64,000 nucleotides of DNA from Bradyrhizobium forestalis (GTDB taxonomy: Bacteria; Pseudomonadota; Alphaproteobacteria; Rhizobiales; Xanthobacteraceae): NCBI RefSeq assembly GCF_002795245.1, contig NZ_PGVG01000005.1:240859-304858 (forward strand), read 5' to 3'. Below, one piece after another: positions 18,772 to 27,229 of this stretch. The position numbers were made by a program, and so were the translations under genes. The notes under the pieces were generated by a model, which was not told the DNA's origin, did no database searches, and saw only the letters and a list, made by a program, of their open reading frames with translations. Positions within the stretch are counted from its first letter, which is position 1. Each line of letters starts with the position of its first letter.

Positions 18772-19524
18772 ATGGCCGAGCGTGAGGTCGACCGTTCCGT
18801 CTCGCAGACCGTGAAGGCGCAGCTCGCGCTGCGCGACCAGATCCTGTCGGGCGCCTTGCGCCCCGGCGAGCGCATCTCCGAGCTTCAGGCGGTGGAGACC
18901 ACAGGCGCCTCGCGCACGCCGGTGCGCATGGCGCTGGTGCGGCTGGAGGAGGAGGGCCTGCTCGAGGCGATCCCCTCGGGCGGCTTCATGGTGAAGGCGT
19001 TTTCCGAGCGCGACATCTCCGATTCCATCGAGCTGCGCGGCACGCTGGAAGGCTTAGCTGCGCGCTTCGCCGCCGAGCGCGGCGTCTCCGCGCGCGAGCT
19101 CGAGCCGCTGAAGGAATGCCTTGCCGCCATCGACGAATTATTGCGCCAGGTGCCGATCTCGGTCGATGCGTTTTCGTCCTATGTCACGCTGAATGCGCGC
19201 TTCCACGCACAGCTCACGGAGCTCTCGCGCAGCCCGCCGCTGATCCGGCAGATCGACCGCGCCTCGGCGCTGCCGTTTGCGTCCCCGAGCGGCTTCGTGA
19301 TGGCGCAATCGGCGTTGCCCGAGGCGCAGCAGATCCTGATCATCGCCCAGGAGCATCACCGCGTCGTCATCGACGCCATCGAGAACCGCGAGGGCGCGCG
19401 CGCCGAAGCGGTGATGCGCGAGCACGCGCGGCTCGCGGTGCGAAACTTGCGGCTCGCGCTGCGCAACCGCACCCATCTCGACCTCTTGCCGGCACTCGCG
19501 CTGATCAAGACCGCAACCGATTGA
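18772..19524 (+). CDS. GntR/FadR-family transcriptional regulator (VanR-like)
   Basis: This 250-residue protein has an N-terminal winged helix (about 10-78, with GERISELQAVETTGASRTPVRMAL) and a C-terminal FCD ligand-binding domain (about 90-235). The gene starts three bases after the oxygenase stop, with GGAGTAG as ribosome site, and ends ten bases before the reductase gene. Encoded inside the operon, it is most likely its own repressor, relieved by the aromatic substrate. The operators at 17607-17699 are its likely binding sites. Metal-binding residues typical of FCD domains are plausible but were not mapped. Confidence 0.85.
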   Translation: MAEREVDRSVSQTVKAQLALRDQILSGALRPGERISELQAVETTGASRTPVRMALVRLEEEGLLEAIPSGGFMVKAFSERDISDSIELRGTLEGLAARFAAERGVSARELEPLKECLAAIDELLRQVPISVDAFSSYVTLNARFHAQLTELSRSPPLIRQIDRASALPFASPSGFVMAQSALPEAQQILIIAQEHHRVVIDAIENREGARAEAVMREHARLAVRNLRLALRNRTHLDLLPALALIKTATD

Positions 19525-19534
19525 GGGCCGTCAC

Positions 19535-20515
19535 ATGCGTTTCATCGAAACCTGGATCCCGGCGACGCTGGTCTCGACGCGCGATCTTGCGCCCGGCATC
19601 CGCGAATTCGTGATCAAGCCGGATCAGTTCGACGTCACGACCTATCCGGTCGGCAGCCACATCAACGTCAGCGTCACCATCGACGGCCTGCCGGAGACGC
19701 GGTCCTATTCGCTGGTCGGCGAGGCCTCTTCGCACGGCCTTCGAATTGCTGTGCGCCGCGCCGAGGATTCCCGTGGCGGCTCGCGCTACATGTGGTCCTT
19801 GCAGCCGGGCGCGCGGCTCGACATCACCCAGCCCGCCTCACTGCTCGCGGTGGACTGGGCGCGTGAAAACTACTGCCTGATTGCCGGTGGCATCGGCATC
19901 ACGCCGATCCTCGGCGCTGCGCAGGCGCTCGCGCGGCGCGGGGCAAACGTCACGCTGCACTATGCCGTGCGCTCACGCCGTGAAGCCGCTTATCTCGACG
20001 ATCTCTCCGACATGCTGGGCGATCGCCTCGCCGTTCATGCCAGCGACGAAGGCAGGCGGCTCGATCTCGACGCGCTGTTCGCCTCATTGCCGCAAGGAAC
20101 GCTGGCGCTGTTCTGCGGCCCGATGCGCATGCTCGATGCCGCGCGCCATGCCTGGATCGGCGCCGGCCATCCGCTCCCCGATCTCCGCTACGAGACCTTC
20201 GGCTCCAGCGGCACGCTGCCGAACGAGACTTTTCGCGTGCGATTGAAGGACTCGAACGTCGAGCTCGAGATCCCGCGCGAGCGCTCGATGCTGGACGTGC
20301 TCAATGCCAGCGGCCACGATGTGATGTATGACTGCAAGCGCGGCGAATGCGGCCTCTGCGCCATCGACGTGGTCGCGGTCGACGGCGAGATCGACCATCG
20401 CGACGTCTTCTTCAGCGACCATCAGAAGCAGAGCAACGAGAAGATCTGCGCCTGCGTTTCTCGCGCCCGCGGCACCATCACCGTGGACACGTTGCTGCGG
20501 GCGGATGCGATCTGA
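19535..20515 (+). CDS. VanB-type oxidoreductase (FNR module plus ferredoxin domain)
   Basis: This 326-residue reductase has an FMN/FAD-binding barrel (about 1-105, RSYSLVGEA), an NAD-binding domain (about 110-215, CLIAGGIGITPIL) and a plant-type [2Fe-2S] domain at the C-terminus. The cluster ligands are C267-x4-C272-x2-C275 and C305. This order is the hallmark of the phthalate dioxygenase reductase/VanB group. It passes electrons from NADH to the Rieske oxygenase encoded two genes upstream. The operon order oxygenase-regulator-reductase differs from the commonest vanAB layout by the inserted regulator gene. Function as an electron donor is well supported. Confidence 0.87.
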   Translation: MRFIETWIPATLVSTRDLAPGIREFVIKPDQFDVTTYPVGSHINVSVTIDGLPETRSYSLVGEASSHGLRIAVRRAEDSRGGSRYMWSLQPGARLDITQPASLLAVDWARENYCLIAGGIGITPILGAAQALARRGANVTLHYAVRSRREAAYLDDLSDMLGDRLAVHASDEGRRLDLDALFASLPQGTLALFCGPMRMLDAARHAWIGAGHPLPDLRYETFGSSGTLPNETFRVRLKDSNVELEIPRERSMLDVLNASGHDVMYDCKRGECGLCAIDVVAVDGEIDHRDVFFSDHQKQSNEKICACVSRARGTITVDTLLRADAI

Positions 20516-20561
20516 GCGAGTTCTGTTGCCTGTTAGGAGCAATGGACCGCGCCGCGGACTC

Positions 20562-20815
20562 CACCTCTCCCGCTTGCGGGAGAGGTCGGCGCGGAGCGCC
20601 GGGTGAGGGTTCTCTCCTCTGGGGGATGAGGACGGAGTGTGCGGCAGCAGTTTCAACGGGCACCGACGCTGCTTAGCCTCATCCTGAGGAGACCGCTGGA
20701 AGCGGTCGTCTCGAAGGACGAGGCGCGCGCTCAGGCGCCTCCAACAGTCATATGCGATTGCCCCCGCGAGCGGGGGAGGGAGCGCACCTCCCGCGTCGCC
20801 GACACCGAGGCACAA
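20562..20815. repeat. Mosaic of palindromic repeats, families D and C
   Basis: This gap of about 300 bases holds half of a family D element (CTCTCCCGCTTGCGGGAGAGG, then GGGTGAGGG), half of a family C element (CTCATCCTGAGGAG to AAGGACGAGG), and a third hairpin (CCCCCGCGAGCGGGGG). No gene is visible. It separates two convergent genes. Confidence 0.6.
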
Positions 20816-20821
20816 TTGTCC

Positions 20822-22783
20822 CTACGCCGCGTAAATCGCCCGAAGCTTCTTCGTCTCCAGCAGCGCCATCACCCCATCCGCCGCCACCGGCCGGCTGATC
20901 AGATACCCCTGCACCTCGTCGCAACTGATCTGGCGCAGATATTCGAGCTGGTCGGTGGTCTCGACGCCCTCGGCGACGACATTGATGTTGAGGTCGCGCG
21001 CCAGCGAGATCACGGACTTCACGATCGCGGCGCAGTCCGGCTGCACCAGCATGTCGCGGATGAAGGACTGGTCGATCTTGATCCGGCTGAACGGCAGCTT
21101 GCGCAGGTAAGTCAGCGATGAGAACCCCGTGCCGAAATCGTCGAGCGCGACGGTGACGCCGAGTTGCAGCAGCGCGTTCAGGATCGAAGCGGCCGAGCCG
21201 TATTTCGACAGCAGCATCGATTCCGTGATCTCGATCTCGAACCGGTTGGGGGAGACTTTCGCATCGGCGAATGTCTGCACGATGGTCTGGAGGATGGCCG
21301 TGTTGTGAAACTGCGACGCGGAGAAATTCACGGCAACCCTGATGTCTTCGGGCCAGTCCGCCAGCGTCGCGCAGGCGCGGCGGATGACCCATTCGCCGAT
21401 CTCGTGGATCAGTCCGGTCTCCTCCGCGATTGGTATGAATTCACTCGGCGGCACCGGCCCGCGCGAAGGATGCTGCCAGCGCAATAGCGCCTCGAAGCCG
21501 GTGATGCGGTTTTCGTCGAGATCGAGGAATGGCTGGAACACGAGGAACAGCTCGTTCCGCGCAATGGCACGTTCGAGGTCAGCTTGCAGCGCCTTGCGGT
21601 CGCGGGACAGCCTGTCGTCGGCTTGTTCGAAGAAGCAGACCGTGCCCGGCCCCGTCTTCTTGGCGCGGTAGAGCGCGGCGTCCGCGTTCTTCATGATGTC
21701 GAGCGCCGTGTTGCCGTCGCGCGGTGCGAGCACGATGCCGACGCTGGTCGCGCCGACGATCTGGCGGCCCTCGATCCGGAACGGTTCATCGAAGGCCGCA
21801 ACGAAGCGCTCGGCGATCTCGAGCGCATCCTCGGGTCGCGCCAGATTGGCCATCACCAGCGCAAACTCGTCGCCGCCGATGCGCGCGACGTGCTCGGCCG
21901 CGCGGGTGCAGCGCTGCAGGCGGCCTGCGACCTGCACCAGGAATTCGTCGCCGGCGGGATGGCCGAACTTGTCGTTGACTTCCTTGAAGCGGTCGAGATC
22001 GAGCAAGAGCACCGCGAACTCCTCGCCGGACAGAGCGAGGCGCCTCAAGGCCGCATCGAGCGTCTCGTTGAAGGCGACGCGGTTGGGCAAATGGGTGAGG
22101 GGATCCTGCCGCACCGTCCGCTCCGCCTCGATCTGCCGCATCACGCGCCGCGCGAACGCGAACGAATTGACGAACACGCCGCGCAGCAGGACGCTGCCGT
22201 AGACCACGACGAGAAAGGCGATCAGCAGGAAAGCCAGATCGCCGTTCCTGCCGAGGCAGATGGCGATGCCGAGGAAGATGGGCGCCGTGAAGGCGATGGC
22301 CGCGATCGGGATCGTAGCGAAGGCCAGCGCGCCGCCGGCCAGCATGCCCGAGCACAGGCAGGTGATGACGAGCTGACCGCCGGTCGAGGCGTCGGCGAAG
22401 AAGGCGACCGGGACGATGCCCCAGGCGGAGCCAAGGATGAAGGCGTTGCGCACCAGCCGATAAATGGCCCGGCGCGAGACGAATTGCGGCTTGGTGATGC
22501 GGCGTGCGGCGTGGGATTGCAGGCCGAAGGCGATCGCGCCGCCGGCGACGGCGCCTGCCCAGACCAGCGCAAAAATCCTGTCCGGCGACTGCCACAGCGC
22601 GATGGCGAGCACGATGGCGTTGCAGGCATTGGCGAGCATGATGCCGACCGAATAGCCGAGCACCAGCGACATCTGTTCGGCGCGGATATGGCCGGCCATC
22701 GCCTCGTCGGTTGCGGGACCGCCAAAGGCCGACAGGTCGCCGGCGAACAGCCGTGCGACATAGCTGGTCGTTTGAGTCCGCAT
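20822..22783 (-). CDS. Membrane GGDEF-EAL cyclic-di-GMP enzyme
   Basis: The ATG at 22783 (MRTQTTSYVAR) gives 653 residues; a TTG 57 bases upstream is an alternative. Several membrane helices span about 45-190. A GGDEF domain (about 225-385) keeps the intact motif RIGGDEFAL but has RxxE rather than RxxD at the inhibitory site. The EAL domain (about 395-645) keeps the residues needed for hydrolysis: EALLRW, VNFSASQF, EITESML, LDDFGTGFSS, KIDQSF and AEGVET. Both domains therefore look competent, so the protein may be a phosphodiesterase, a cyclase or both. The signal sensed by the membrane part is unknown. It is a single gene facing the aromatic operon. Confidence 0.87.
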   Translation of the reverse strand: MRTQTTSYVARLFAGDLSAFGGPATDEAMAGHIRAEQMSLVLGYSVGIMLANACNAIVLAIALWQSPDRIFALVWAGAVAGGAIAFGLQSHAARRITKPQFVSRRAIYRLVRNAFILGSAWGIVPVAFFADASTGGQLVITCLCSGMLAGGALAFATIPIAAIAFTAPIFLGIAICLGRNGDLAFLLIAFLVVVYGSVLLRGVFVNSFAFARRVMRQIEAERTVRQDPLTHLPNRVAFNETLDAALRRLALSGEEFAVLLLDLDRFKEVNDKFGHPAGDEFLVQVAGRLQRCTRAAEHVARIGGDEFALVMANLARPEDALEIAERFVAAFDEPFRIEGRQIVGATSVGIVLAPRDGNTALDIMKNADAALYRAKKTGPGTVCFFEQADDRLSRDRKALQADLERAIARNELFLVFQPFLDLDENRITGFEALLRWQHPSRGPVPPSEFIPIAEETGLIHEIGEWVIRRACATLADWPEDIRVAVNFSASQFHNTAILQTIVQTFADAKVSPNRFEIEITESMLLSKYGSAASILNALLQLGVTVALDDFGTGFSSLTYLRKLPFSRIKIDQSFIRDMLVQPDCAAIVKSVISLARDLNINVVAEGVETTDQLEYLRQISCDEVQGYLISRPVAADGVMALLETKKLRAIYAA

Positions 22784-22992
22784 TCGATAGCCTAGCAGCA
22801 CCGGACGTTTGTCCGGCTCGATCCGGAGAATTCGTTGCAAACCTTTGACGAACTATGAATTATCCACCCTTGCCAGGGTGGTCGCGACCACTTCTGCGTG
22901 TTCAAAGGAAGGTATCGATAACAAATCGATACAAATGCGTGATGGCTGCGTTACGGCTGCAATATGAGGGAAATGTTTGCCACTACTCCGCT

Positions 22993-23095
22993 GTCATGCC
23001 CCGGCTTGACCGGGTCATCCAGTACGCCGCAGCCCATCGTTTCAATCACTACCGTCTCGGAGTACTGGATCGCCCGGTCAAGCCGGGCGATGACA
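22993..23095. repeat. Palindromic intergenic repeat, family A
   Basis: The element opens TGTCATGCCCCGGCTTGACC and closes with its complement CCGGTCAAGCCGGGCGATGACA. Its inner arms carry the CCAGTACGCCGC / GGAGTACTGG motif shared with 17491, 40063 and 63203. An open frame of 99 codons crosses it but is only a translation of the repeat. Confidence 0.75.
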
Positions 23096-23126
23096 GCGGT
23101 GGTAGGGCGAGAGGGAGGCGTCTCGA

Positions 23127-23492
23127 TCACCGCCCCAGCTGCTTTGGATCGTAATAGAACCGTTCCTCGATCAGCTTGTCGCCCCGCCAGGTCTGCCAGG
23201 CGATCTCGTCCAGCGTTCGGACGATCCCTTCGGCATTGGTGAAGCTGAAGGTCCAGCGCGTTGCGACATGGTCGCCTTCGATCAGGCTCGGCCCGATGCG
23301 CACGGCCTTGACCTCCTTGAAGGCCGCCAGCACGCCACGCTCCTTGGCGACCAGCTTGTCGCGGCCGACCGTCGGAGTGGCGTTGTTCTCATAGGTCACG
23401 GCGTCAGGCGTGCAGAACTGCTCGATCGCGCCGACGAAATCGCCGTCCTCCAGGCGCTTGGCAAAGGCTTCGACGACCTCACGGCTCGGCAT
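23127..23492 (-). CDS. NTF2-like / SnoaL-type protein
   Basis: This 121-residue protein fits the NTF2-like cone fold shared by ketosteroid isomerase-like proteins. It has the usual N-terminal helices (VVEAFAKRLEDGDFVGAIEQF), then a sheet with DAVTYENNATPTVGRDKL and a C-terminal strand DKLIEERFYYDPKQL. Such proteins bind or isomerise small hydrophobic molecules, or have no known activity. It is divergent from a TetR gene across a 100-base gap that holds two overlapping palindromes, so it is probably controlled by that regulator. The substrate is unknown. Confidence 0.75.
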   Translation of the reverse strand: MPSREVVEAFAKRLEDGDFVGAIEQFCTPDAVTYENNATPTVGRDKLVAKERGVLAAFKEVKAVRIGPSLIEGDHVATRWTFSFTNAEGIVRTLDEIAWQTWRGDKLIEERFYYDPKQLGR

Positions 23493-23511
23493 GGCGTAAC
23501 CTCGCGCTAAA

Positions 23512-23546
23512 ACCGACTGATAGTCGGTAAATACCGACCGGTAGTC
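23512..23546. promoter_or_regulatory. Overlapping TetR-type operators in the divergent gap
   Basis: Two perfect dyads overlap. ACCGACT-GAT-AGTCGGT lies at 23512-23528, and GTCGGTA-AA-TACCGAC at 23523-23538; a third related half (CCGGTAGTCG) follows to 23546. The site lies 20 bases before the NTF2-like start and 47 before the TetR start, ideal for control of both genes. Confidence 0.7.
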
Positions 23547-23592
23547 GAAAAGTCAACTGGCCGCCGGCGGCCGATTGGATTAGACGAGACAC

Positions 23593-24183
23593 ATGGCGAA
23601 ACAGGCGGAGCGGCGGGCGGCGACGACGGAGGCGATCCTCACGGCGGCGCGCCATTTGTTCGGCTCGCACGGCTTTGCCGCCACCACCATGGACGGGATT
23701 GCCGAAGCGGCCTCCGTCGCCAAGGGCGCGGTCTATCATCACTTCAAGACCAAGGAGGCGGTGTTCGAGGCCGTATTCGATCAGGTCTCGCGCGACCTCG
23801 TGGCCGAGATCGACCGCACCGCGCGTTCCGAGAAGGACGTGCTCGCCGCGATGGTCGCCGGCACGCAGCATTACTTTGCCGCGACCGCCAAGGGGCCGAC
23901 CGGCCAGATCATCCTCCGCGACGGCCCCGCCGTGCTCGGCTGGGAGCGTTGGCGCGAGATCGACGCCAAGCATTTCGGCGGCAAGTTGCCCCGGGCAATT
24001 GCAGCGGCCATGGAAGCCGGACTCATCGCCCGCCAGCCGGTCGAGCCGCTGGCGCGGCTGCTGCTCGGCGCCGTGACCGAGGCCGCGGTCGCCTGCGCCG
24101 GCCGCGCCGATATCGCAAGAGCAGGCGCGGAATATGCCCGTGCGTTCAAGTCGCTGGTCGAGGCGCTGCGCCTGCGTTCATGA
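23593..24183 (+). CDS. TetR-family transcriptional regulator
   Basis: This 196-residue protein has an N-terminal helix-turn-helix at about 8-55 (ATTEAILTAARHLFGSHGFAA, then SVAKGAVYHHFKTKEAVF). A helical ligand domain fills the rest. TetR proteins usually repress a neighbouring gene and themselves until a ligand binds. The divergent NTF2-like gene is the obvious target, and the palindromes at 23512-23546 the obvious operator. The ligand cannot be guessed from sequence. Confidence 0.87.
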   Translation: MAKQAERRAATTEAILTAARHLFGSHGFAATTMDGIAEAASVAKGAVYHHFKTKEAVFEAVFDQVSRDLVAEIDRTARSEKDVLAAMVAGTQHYFAATAKGPTGQIILRDGPAVLGWERWREIDAKHFGGKLPRAIAAAMEAGLIARQPVEPLARLLLGAVTEAAVACAGRADIARAGAEYARAFKSLVEALRLRS

Positions 24184-24237
24184 TTGTGCTGGTGCGAGAT
24201 CAGCTTTCTGGACGATGTGAGCCCAGAACCCGGATCA

Positions 24238-24391
24238 CCTCTCCCGTAGGGAGAGGTCGGATCGCATCGAAGATGCGATCCGGGTGAGGGGATACGGTCT
24301 CACTTGCCGTTGCGGCCCCTCACCCGGATTGCTACGGACGATGCTTCGCATCGCCGAGCGCAATCCGACCTCTCCCCGTCGGGGAGAGGTG
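24238..24391. repeat. Palindromic intergenic repeat, family D
   Basis: A dyad of about 150 bases begins ACCTCTCCCGTAGGGAGAGGT and ends with the matching CCTCTCCCCGTCGGGGAGAGG. The inner arms include GGATCGCATC and GCGAATC-type blocks with GGGTGAGGGG / CCCCTCACCC. It lies between the TetR gene and the GMC oxidoreductase gene. Confidence 0.72.
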
Positions 24392-24430
24392 AAGTCGGAA
24401 ACGCCCACACAACAAGAAGAACAGTAGCGC

Positions 24431-26056
24431 ATGAACGCAAATTCCGCCCTCACGCCCTCCGATCCCGAATTCGACTACATCATCGTCGGCGCCGGCTCCG
24501 CCGGCTGCGTGCTCGCGAACCGGCTGTCGGCGAACGGCAAGCACAGCGTGCTGCTGCTCGAGGCCGGCCCGAAGGACTCCAACATCTGGATCCACGTCCC
24601 GCTCGGCTACGGCAAGCTGTTCAAGGAGAAGTCCGTCAACTGGATGTACCAGACCGAGCCGGAGCCCGAGCTGAAGGGCCGTCAGGTGTTCCAGCCGCGC
24701 GGCAAGACGCTGGGCGGATCGAGCTCGATCAACGGCCTGCTCTATGTCCGCGGCCAGCACGAGGACTACGACCGCTGGCGCCAGCTCGGCAACACTGGCT
24801 GGGGCTATGACGACGTGCTGCCTTACTTCAAGAAGGCCGAGAACCAGTCGCGCGGTGCGGATCAGTTTCACGGCACGGGTGGTCCGTTGCCGGTCTCCAA
24901 CATGATCGTGACCGATCCGCTGTCGAAGGCCTTCATTGATGCCGCCGTCGAGACCGGTCTGCCCTACAATCCTGACTTCAACGGTGCGACGCAGGAGGGC
25001 GTCGGCCTGTTCCAGACCACGACGCGCAACGGCCGGCGCGCCTCCACGTCGGTGGCCTATCTCGGTCCCGCGAAGACGCGCAGCAACCTGAAGATCGAGA
25101 CGTCCGCGCTCGGCCAGCGCATCCTGTTCGAGGGACGCCGCGCCGTCGGCGTCGAATACCGGCAAGGCGCGCAGGTCCGCCGTGCCCGCGCGCGCAGAGA
25201 GGTCGTGCTGTCGAGCGGCGCCTACAACTCGCCGCAGCTGCTCCAGCTCTCCGGCGTCGGCCCTGCCGATCTCCTGCGCAAGCACGGCATCGAAATGGTG
25301 CTGGACGCACCGGGCGTTGGTCACGACCTCCAGGACCACATGCAGGTCCGCATCGTGATGCGCTGCTCGCAGAAAATCACCCTCAACGACACCATCAATC
25401 ATCCGCTCCGCCGCACCATGGCCGGCGCGCGCTATGCGCTGTTCCGCAAGGGCTGGCTGACGATTGCGGCCGGCACCGCCGGCGCCTTCTTCAAGACCAG
25501 TCCGCGGCTCGCCTCGCCCGACATCCAGGTCCACTTCCTGCCGTTCTCGACCGACAAGATGGGCGAGGAGCTGCACGATTTCTCCGGCTTCACCGCCTCG
25601 GTGTGCCAGCTCCGTCCCGAGAGCCGCGGCTCCCTGCGCATCAAGAGCGCCGACCCGGCCGTGCCGCCGGAGATCCGCATCAACTACATGTCGACCGAGG
25701 CCGACCGCACCACCAACGTAGAGGGCATCAAGATCCTGCGCAGGATATTGAATGCGCCGGCACTGAAGCCGTTCGTGGTCAGCGAGTACGATCCCGGGGC
25801 GAAGGTATCCACGGATGCCGAGATCCTGGATTATTGCCGCGAGCGCGGCAGCACCATCTACCATCCGACCTCGACCTGTCGTATGGGCAATGACGCGCTC
25901 GCGGTGGTGGGTCAGCGGCTGAAGGTGAGGGGGCTCGACGGCCTTCGTGTCGTCGACGGCTCGATCATGCCGGACCTCGTGTCGGGGAACACCAACGCGC
26001 CGATCATCATGATCGCCGAAAAGGCCTCCGACATGATATTGGAGGATGCGCGGTAA
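24431..26056 (+). CDS. GMC-family FAD oxidoreductase (choline/alcohol dehydrogenase type)
   Basis: This 541-residue flavoenzyme has the N-terminal dinucleotide motif DYIIVGAGSAGCVLANRLS at about 14-32. The GMC signature with the flavin-linked loop is GKTLGGSSSINGLLYVRG near 94-111. The C-terminal active site holds the His of STIYHPTSTCRMG and the Asn of SGNTNAPIIMIAEKAS. The family oxidises primary alcohols, including choline, aliphatic alcohols and polyethylene glycol. Nothing nearby (no betaine aldehyde dehydrogenase, no choline transporter) supports choline as the substrate, so I leave it general. The gene ends 24 bases before HemC and may be co-transcribed with it by chance of position. 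Confidence 0.87.
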   Translation: MNANSALTPSDPEFDYIIVGAGSAGCVLANRLSANGKHSVLLLEAGPKDSNIWIHVPLGYGKLFKEKSVNWMYQTEPEPELKGRQVFQPRGKTLGGSSSINGLLYVRGQHEDYDRWRQLGNTGWGYDDVLPYFKKAENQSRGADQFHGTGGPLPVSNMIVTDPLSKAFIDAAVETGLPYNPDFNGATQEGVGLFQTTTRNGRRASTSVAYLGPAKTRSNLKIETSALGQRILFEGRRAVGVEYRQGAQVRRARARREVVLSSGAYNSPQLLQLSGVGPADLLRKHGIEMVLDAPGVGHDLQDHMQVRIVMRCSQKITLNDTINHPLRRTMAGARYALFRKGWLTIAAGTAGAFFKTSPRLASPDIQVHFLPFSTDKMGEELHDFSGFTASVCQLRPESRGSLRIKSADPAVPPEIRINYMSTEADRTTNVEGIKILRRILNAPALKPFVVSEYDPGAKVSTDAEILDYCRERGSTIYHPTSTCRMGNDALAVVGQRLKVRGLDGLRVVDGSIMPDLVSGNTNAPIIMIAEKASDMILEDAR

Positions 26057-26080
26057 ACGCGCCTCAGAAGGAACACGGGC

Positions 26081-27061
26081 TTGGCCACGCGACTGAAGAT
26101 CGGCACACGCAAGAGCGCCATGGCGCTGGCACAGACGGAAGAGATCGCGCGCCGCCTGACCGCCGCCGTGCCCGGGCTCGATGTCGAGATCGTCAAGTTC
26201 GACACCACGGGCGATCTCGACCAGACCAGCAAGCTCTTGCCGCATGGCGGCAAGGGCGGTGCCTTCGTGGCGCAGATCCGCGCCGCCGTGCTGTCGGGCG
26301 AGCTGCAGGCGGCGATGCATTCGCTGAAGGACATGCCGGGCAACGAGGATACGCCCGGCCTCGTCATCGGCGCCACGCTGTCGCGCGATCCGCCCGGCGA
26401 CGCGCTGGTGCTGCGCGACGGTGTGACGCTGGAGGCGCTGCGCCAGTCGCGCGGCAAGGGTTTCAAGATTGGCACCAACGCGGTGCGCCGGGCCGCCTAT
26501 GCGCGGCGGTTGTTCCCGGAGGTCGAGGTGATCCACTTCCGCGGCGCCGCCGACACGCGCGTGCGCAAGCTCGACAATGGCGAGAAGCAGCGCCTGCCGG
26601 ATGGCGGCGCGGTGGGCCCGGCCGACGCGCTGATCATGGCGCGCTCGGGTCTCGATCGCGTTGGTTTAGCCAGCCGCATCGCCTACGAGTTCACAGCGGC
26701 CGAGATGTTGCCTGCGGCGGGGCAGGGCATCGTCGCGGTCGAATGCGCCGCGCAGGACTGGCAGACGCGGCAGATCCTGTCATCGATCGACGATCCCGCC
26801 GCGCACGCCTCGGCCGACGCCGAGCGCGAGGTGCTCTGGGTGCTGAACGGCCACTGCAATTCGCCCGTGGCGGGGTTCTCGACCATCGCCGGCGATCAGA
26901 TGTCGCTCGCCGCCTCCGTGCTCGACCTCTCCGGCAACACTATCATCGAAGCCTCGCGCACAGGTCCGGCCAATCGTCCGCGTGAGCTCGGCCGTGCTGT
27001 GGCATTGGATTTGCTGGCGAAGGGGGCGGCGGAGATCATCGAGCGCAGCCGGCCGCGCTGA
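26081..27061 (+). CDS. hemC: Divergent porphobilinogen deaminase (hydroxymethylbilane synthase)
   Basis: This 326-residue protein starts at TTG (read as Met, ATRLKIGTRKSAMAL). The family joins four porphobilinogens into hydroxymethylbilane. Family residues are present: R10-K11-S12, HGGKGGAF, MHSLKDMP, GTNAVRR, FRGAADTRVRKLD, PAAGQG, and the dipyrromethane-linking C259. Several positions depart from the usual pattern: TNAVRR for TSSLRR, FRGAADTR for LRGNVxTR, and an insert of about ten residues (RLPDGGAVGP) after LDNGEKQ. It could be a second, specialised HemC. HemE lies convergently just downstream, which favours tetrapyrrole synthesis. No hemD is adjacent. Confidence 0.8.
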   Translation: MATRLKIGTRKSAMALAQTEEIARRLTAAVPGLDVEIVKFDTTGDLDQTSKLLPHGGKGGAFVAQIRAAVLSGELQAAMHSLKDMPGNEDTPGLVIGATLSRDPPGDALVLRDGVTLEALRQSRGKGFKIGTNAVRRAAYARRLFPEVEVIHFRGAADTRVRKLDNGEKQRLPDGGAVGPADALIMARSGLDRVGLASRIAYEFTAAEMLPAAGQGIVAVECAAQDWQTRQILSSIDDPAAHASADAEREVLWVLNGHCNSPVAGFSTIAGDQMSLAASVLDLSGNTIIEASRTGPANRPRELGRAVALDLLAKGAAEIIERSRPR

Positions 27062-27229
27062 GCCTCGCCGAAATCACAATCGGCGATCATGTCACCCTGC
27101 CCCTGTTTTGCCCGACAAGTCAAACGCGCGGGGCTAGTCATGCCAGCCCAAGCTTTTCAATGACTTGGCTACTGTGCATGGGGTTGTTTTCGCGGTTTTG
27201 TGTTGCCGCGCCCGAAGGGGCGAAATAAA

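Noticed and set aside
22855..23154. A 99-codon frame downstream of the GGDEF-EAL gene.
   Set aside because: Most of it is the translation of a family A repeat (MPRLDRVIQYAAA-type peptide), a common false gene in these genomes.
24332..26536. A 734-codon frame on the minus strand across the GMC oxidoreductase and HemC genes.
   Set aside because: It is the antisense of two well-supported genes in a GC-rich genome, with no domain of its own.
27062..27229. A possible terminator or regulatory RNA between HemC and HemE (CGCCCGAAGGGGCG hairpin).
   Set aside because: The stem is short and no U tract follows on either strand, so I do not call it.
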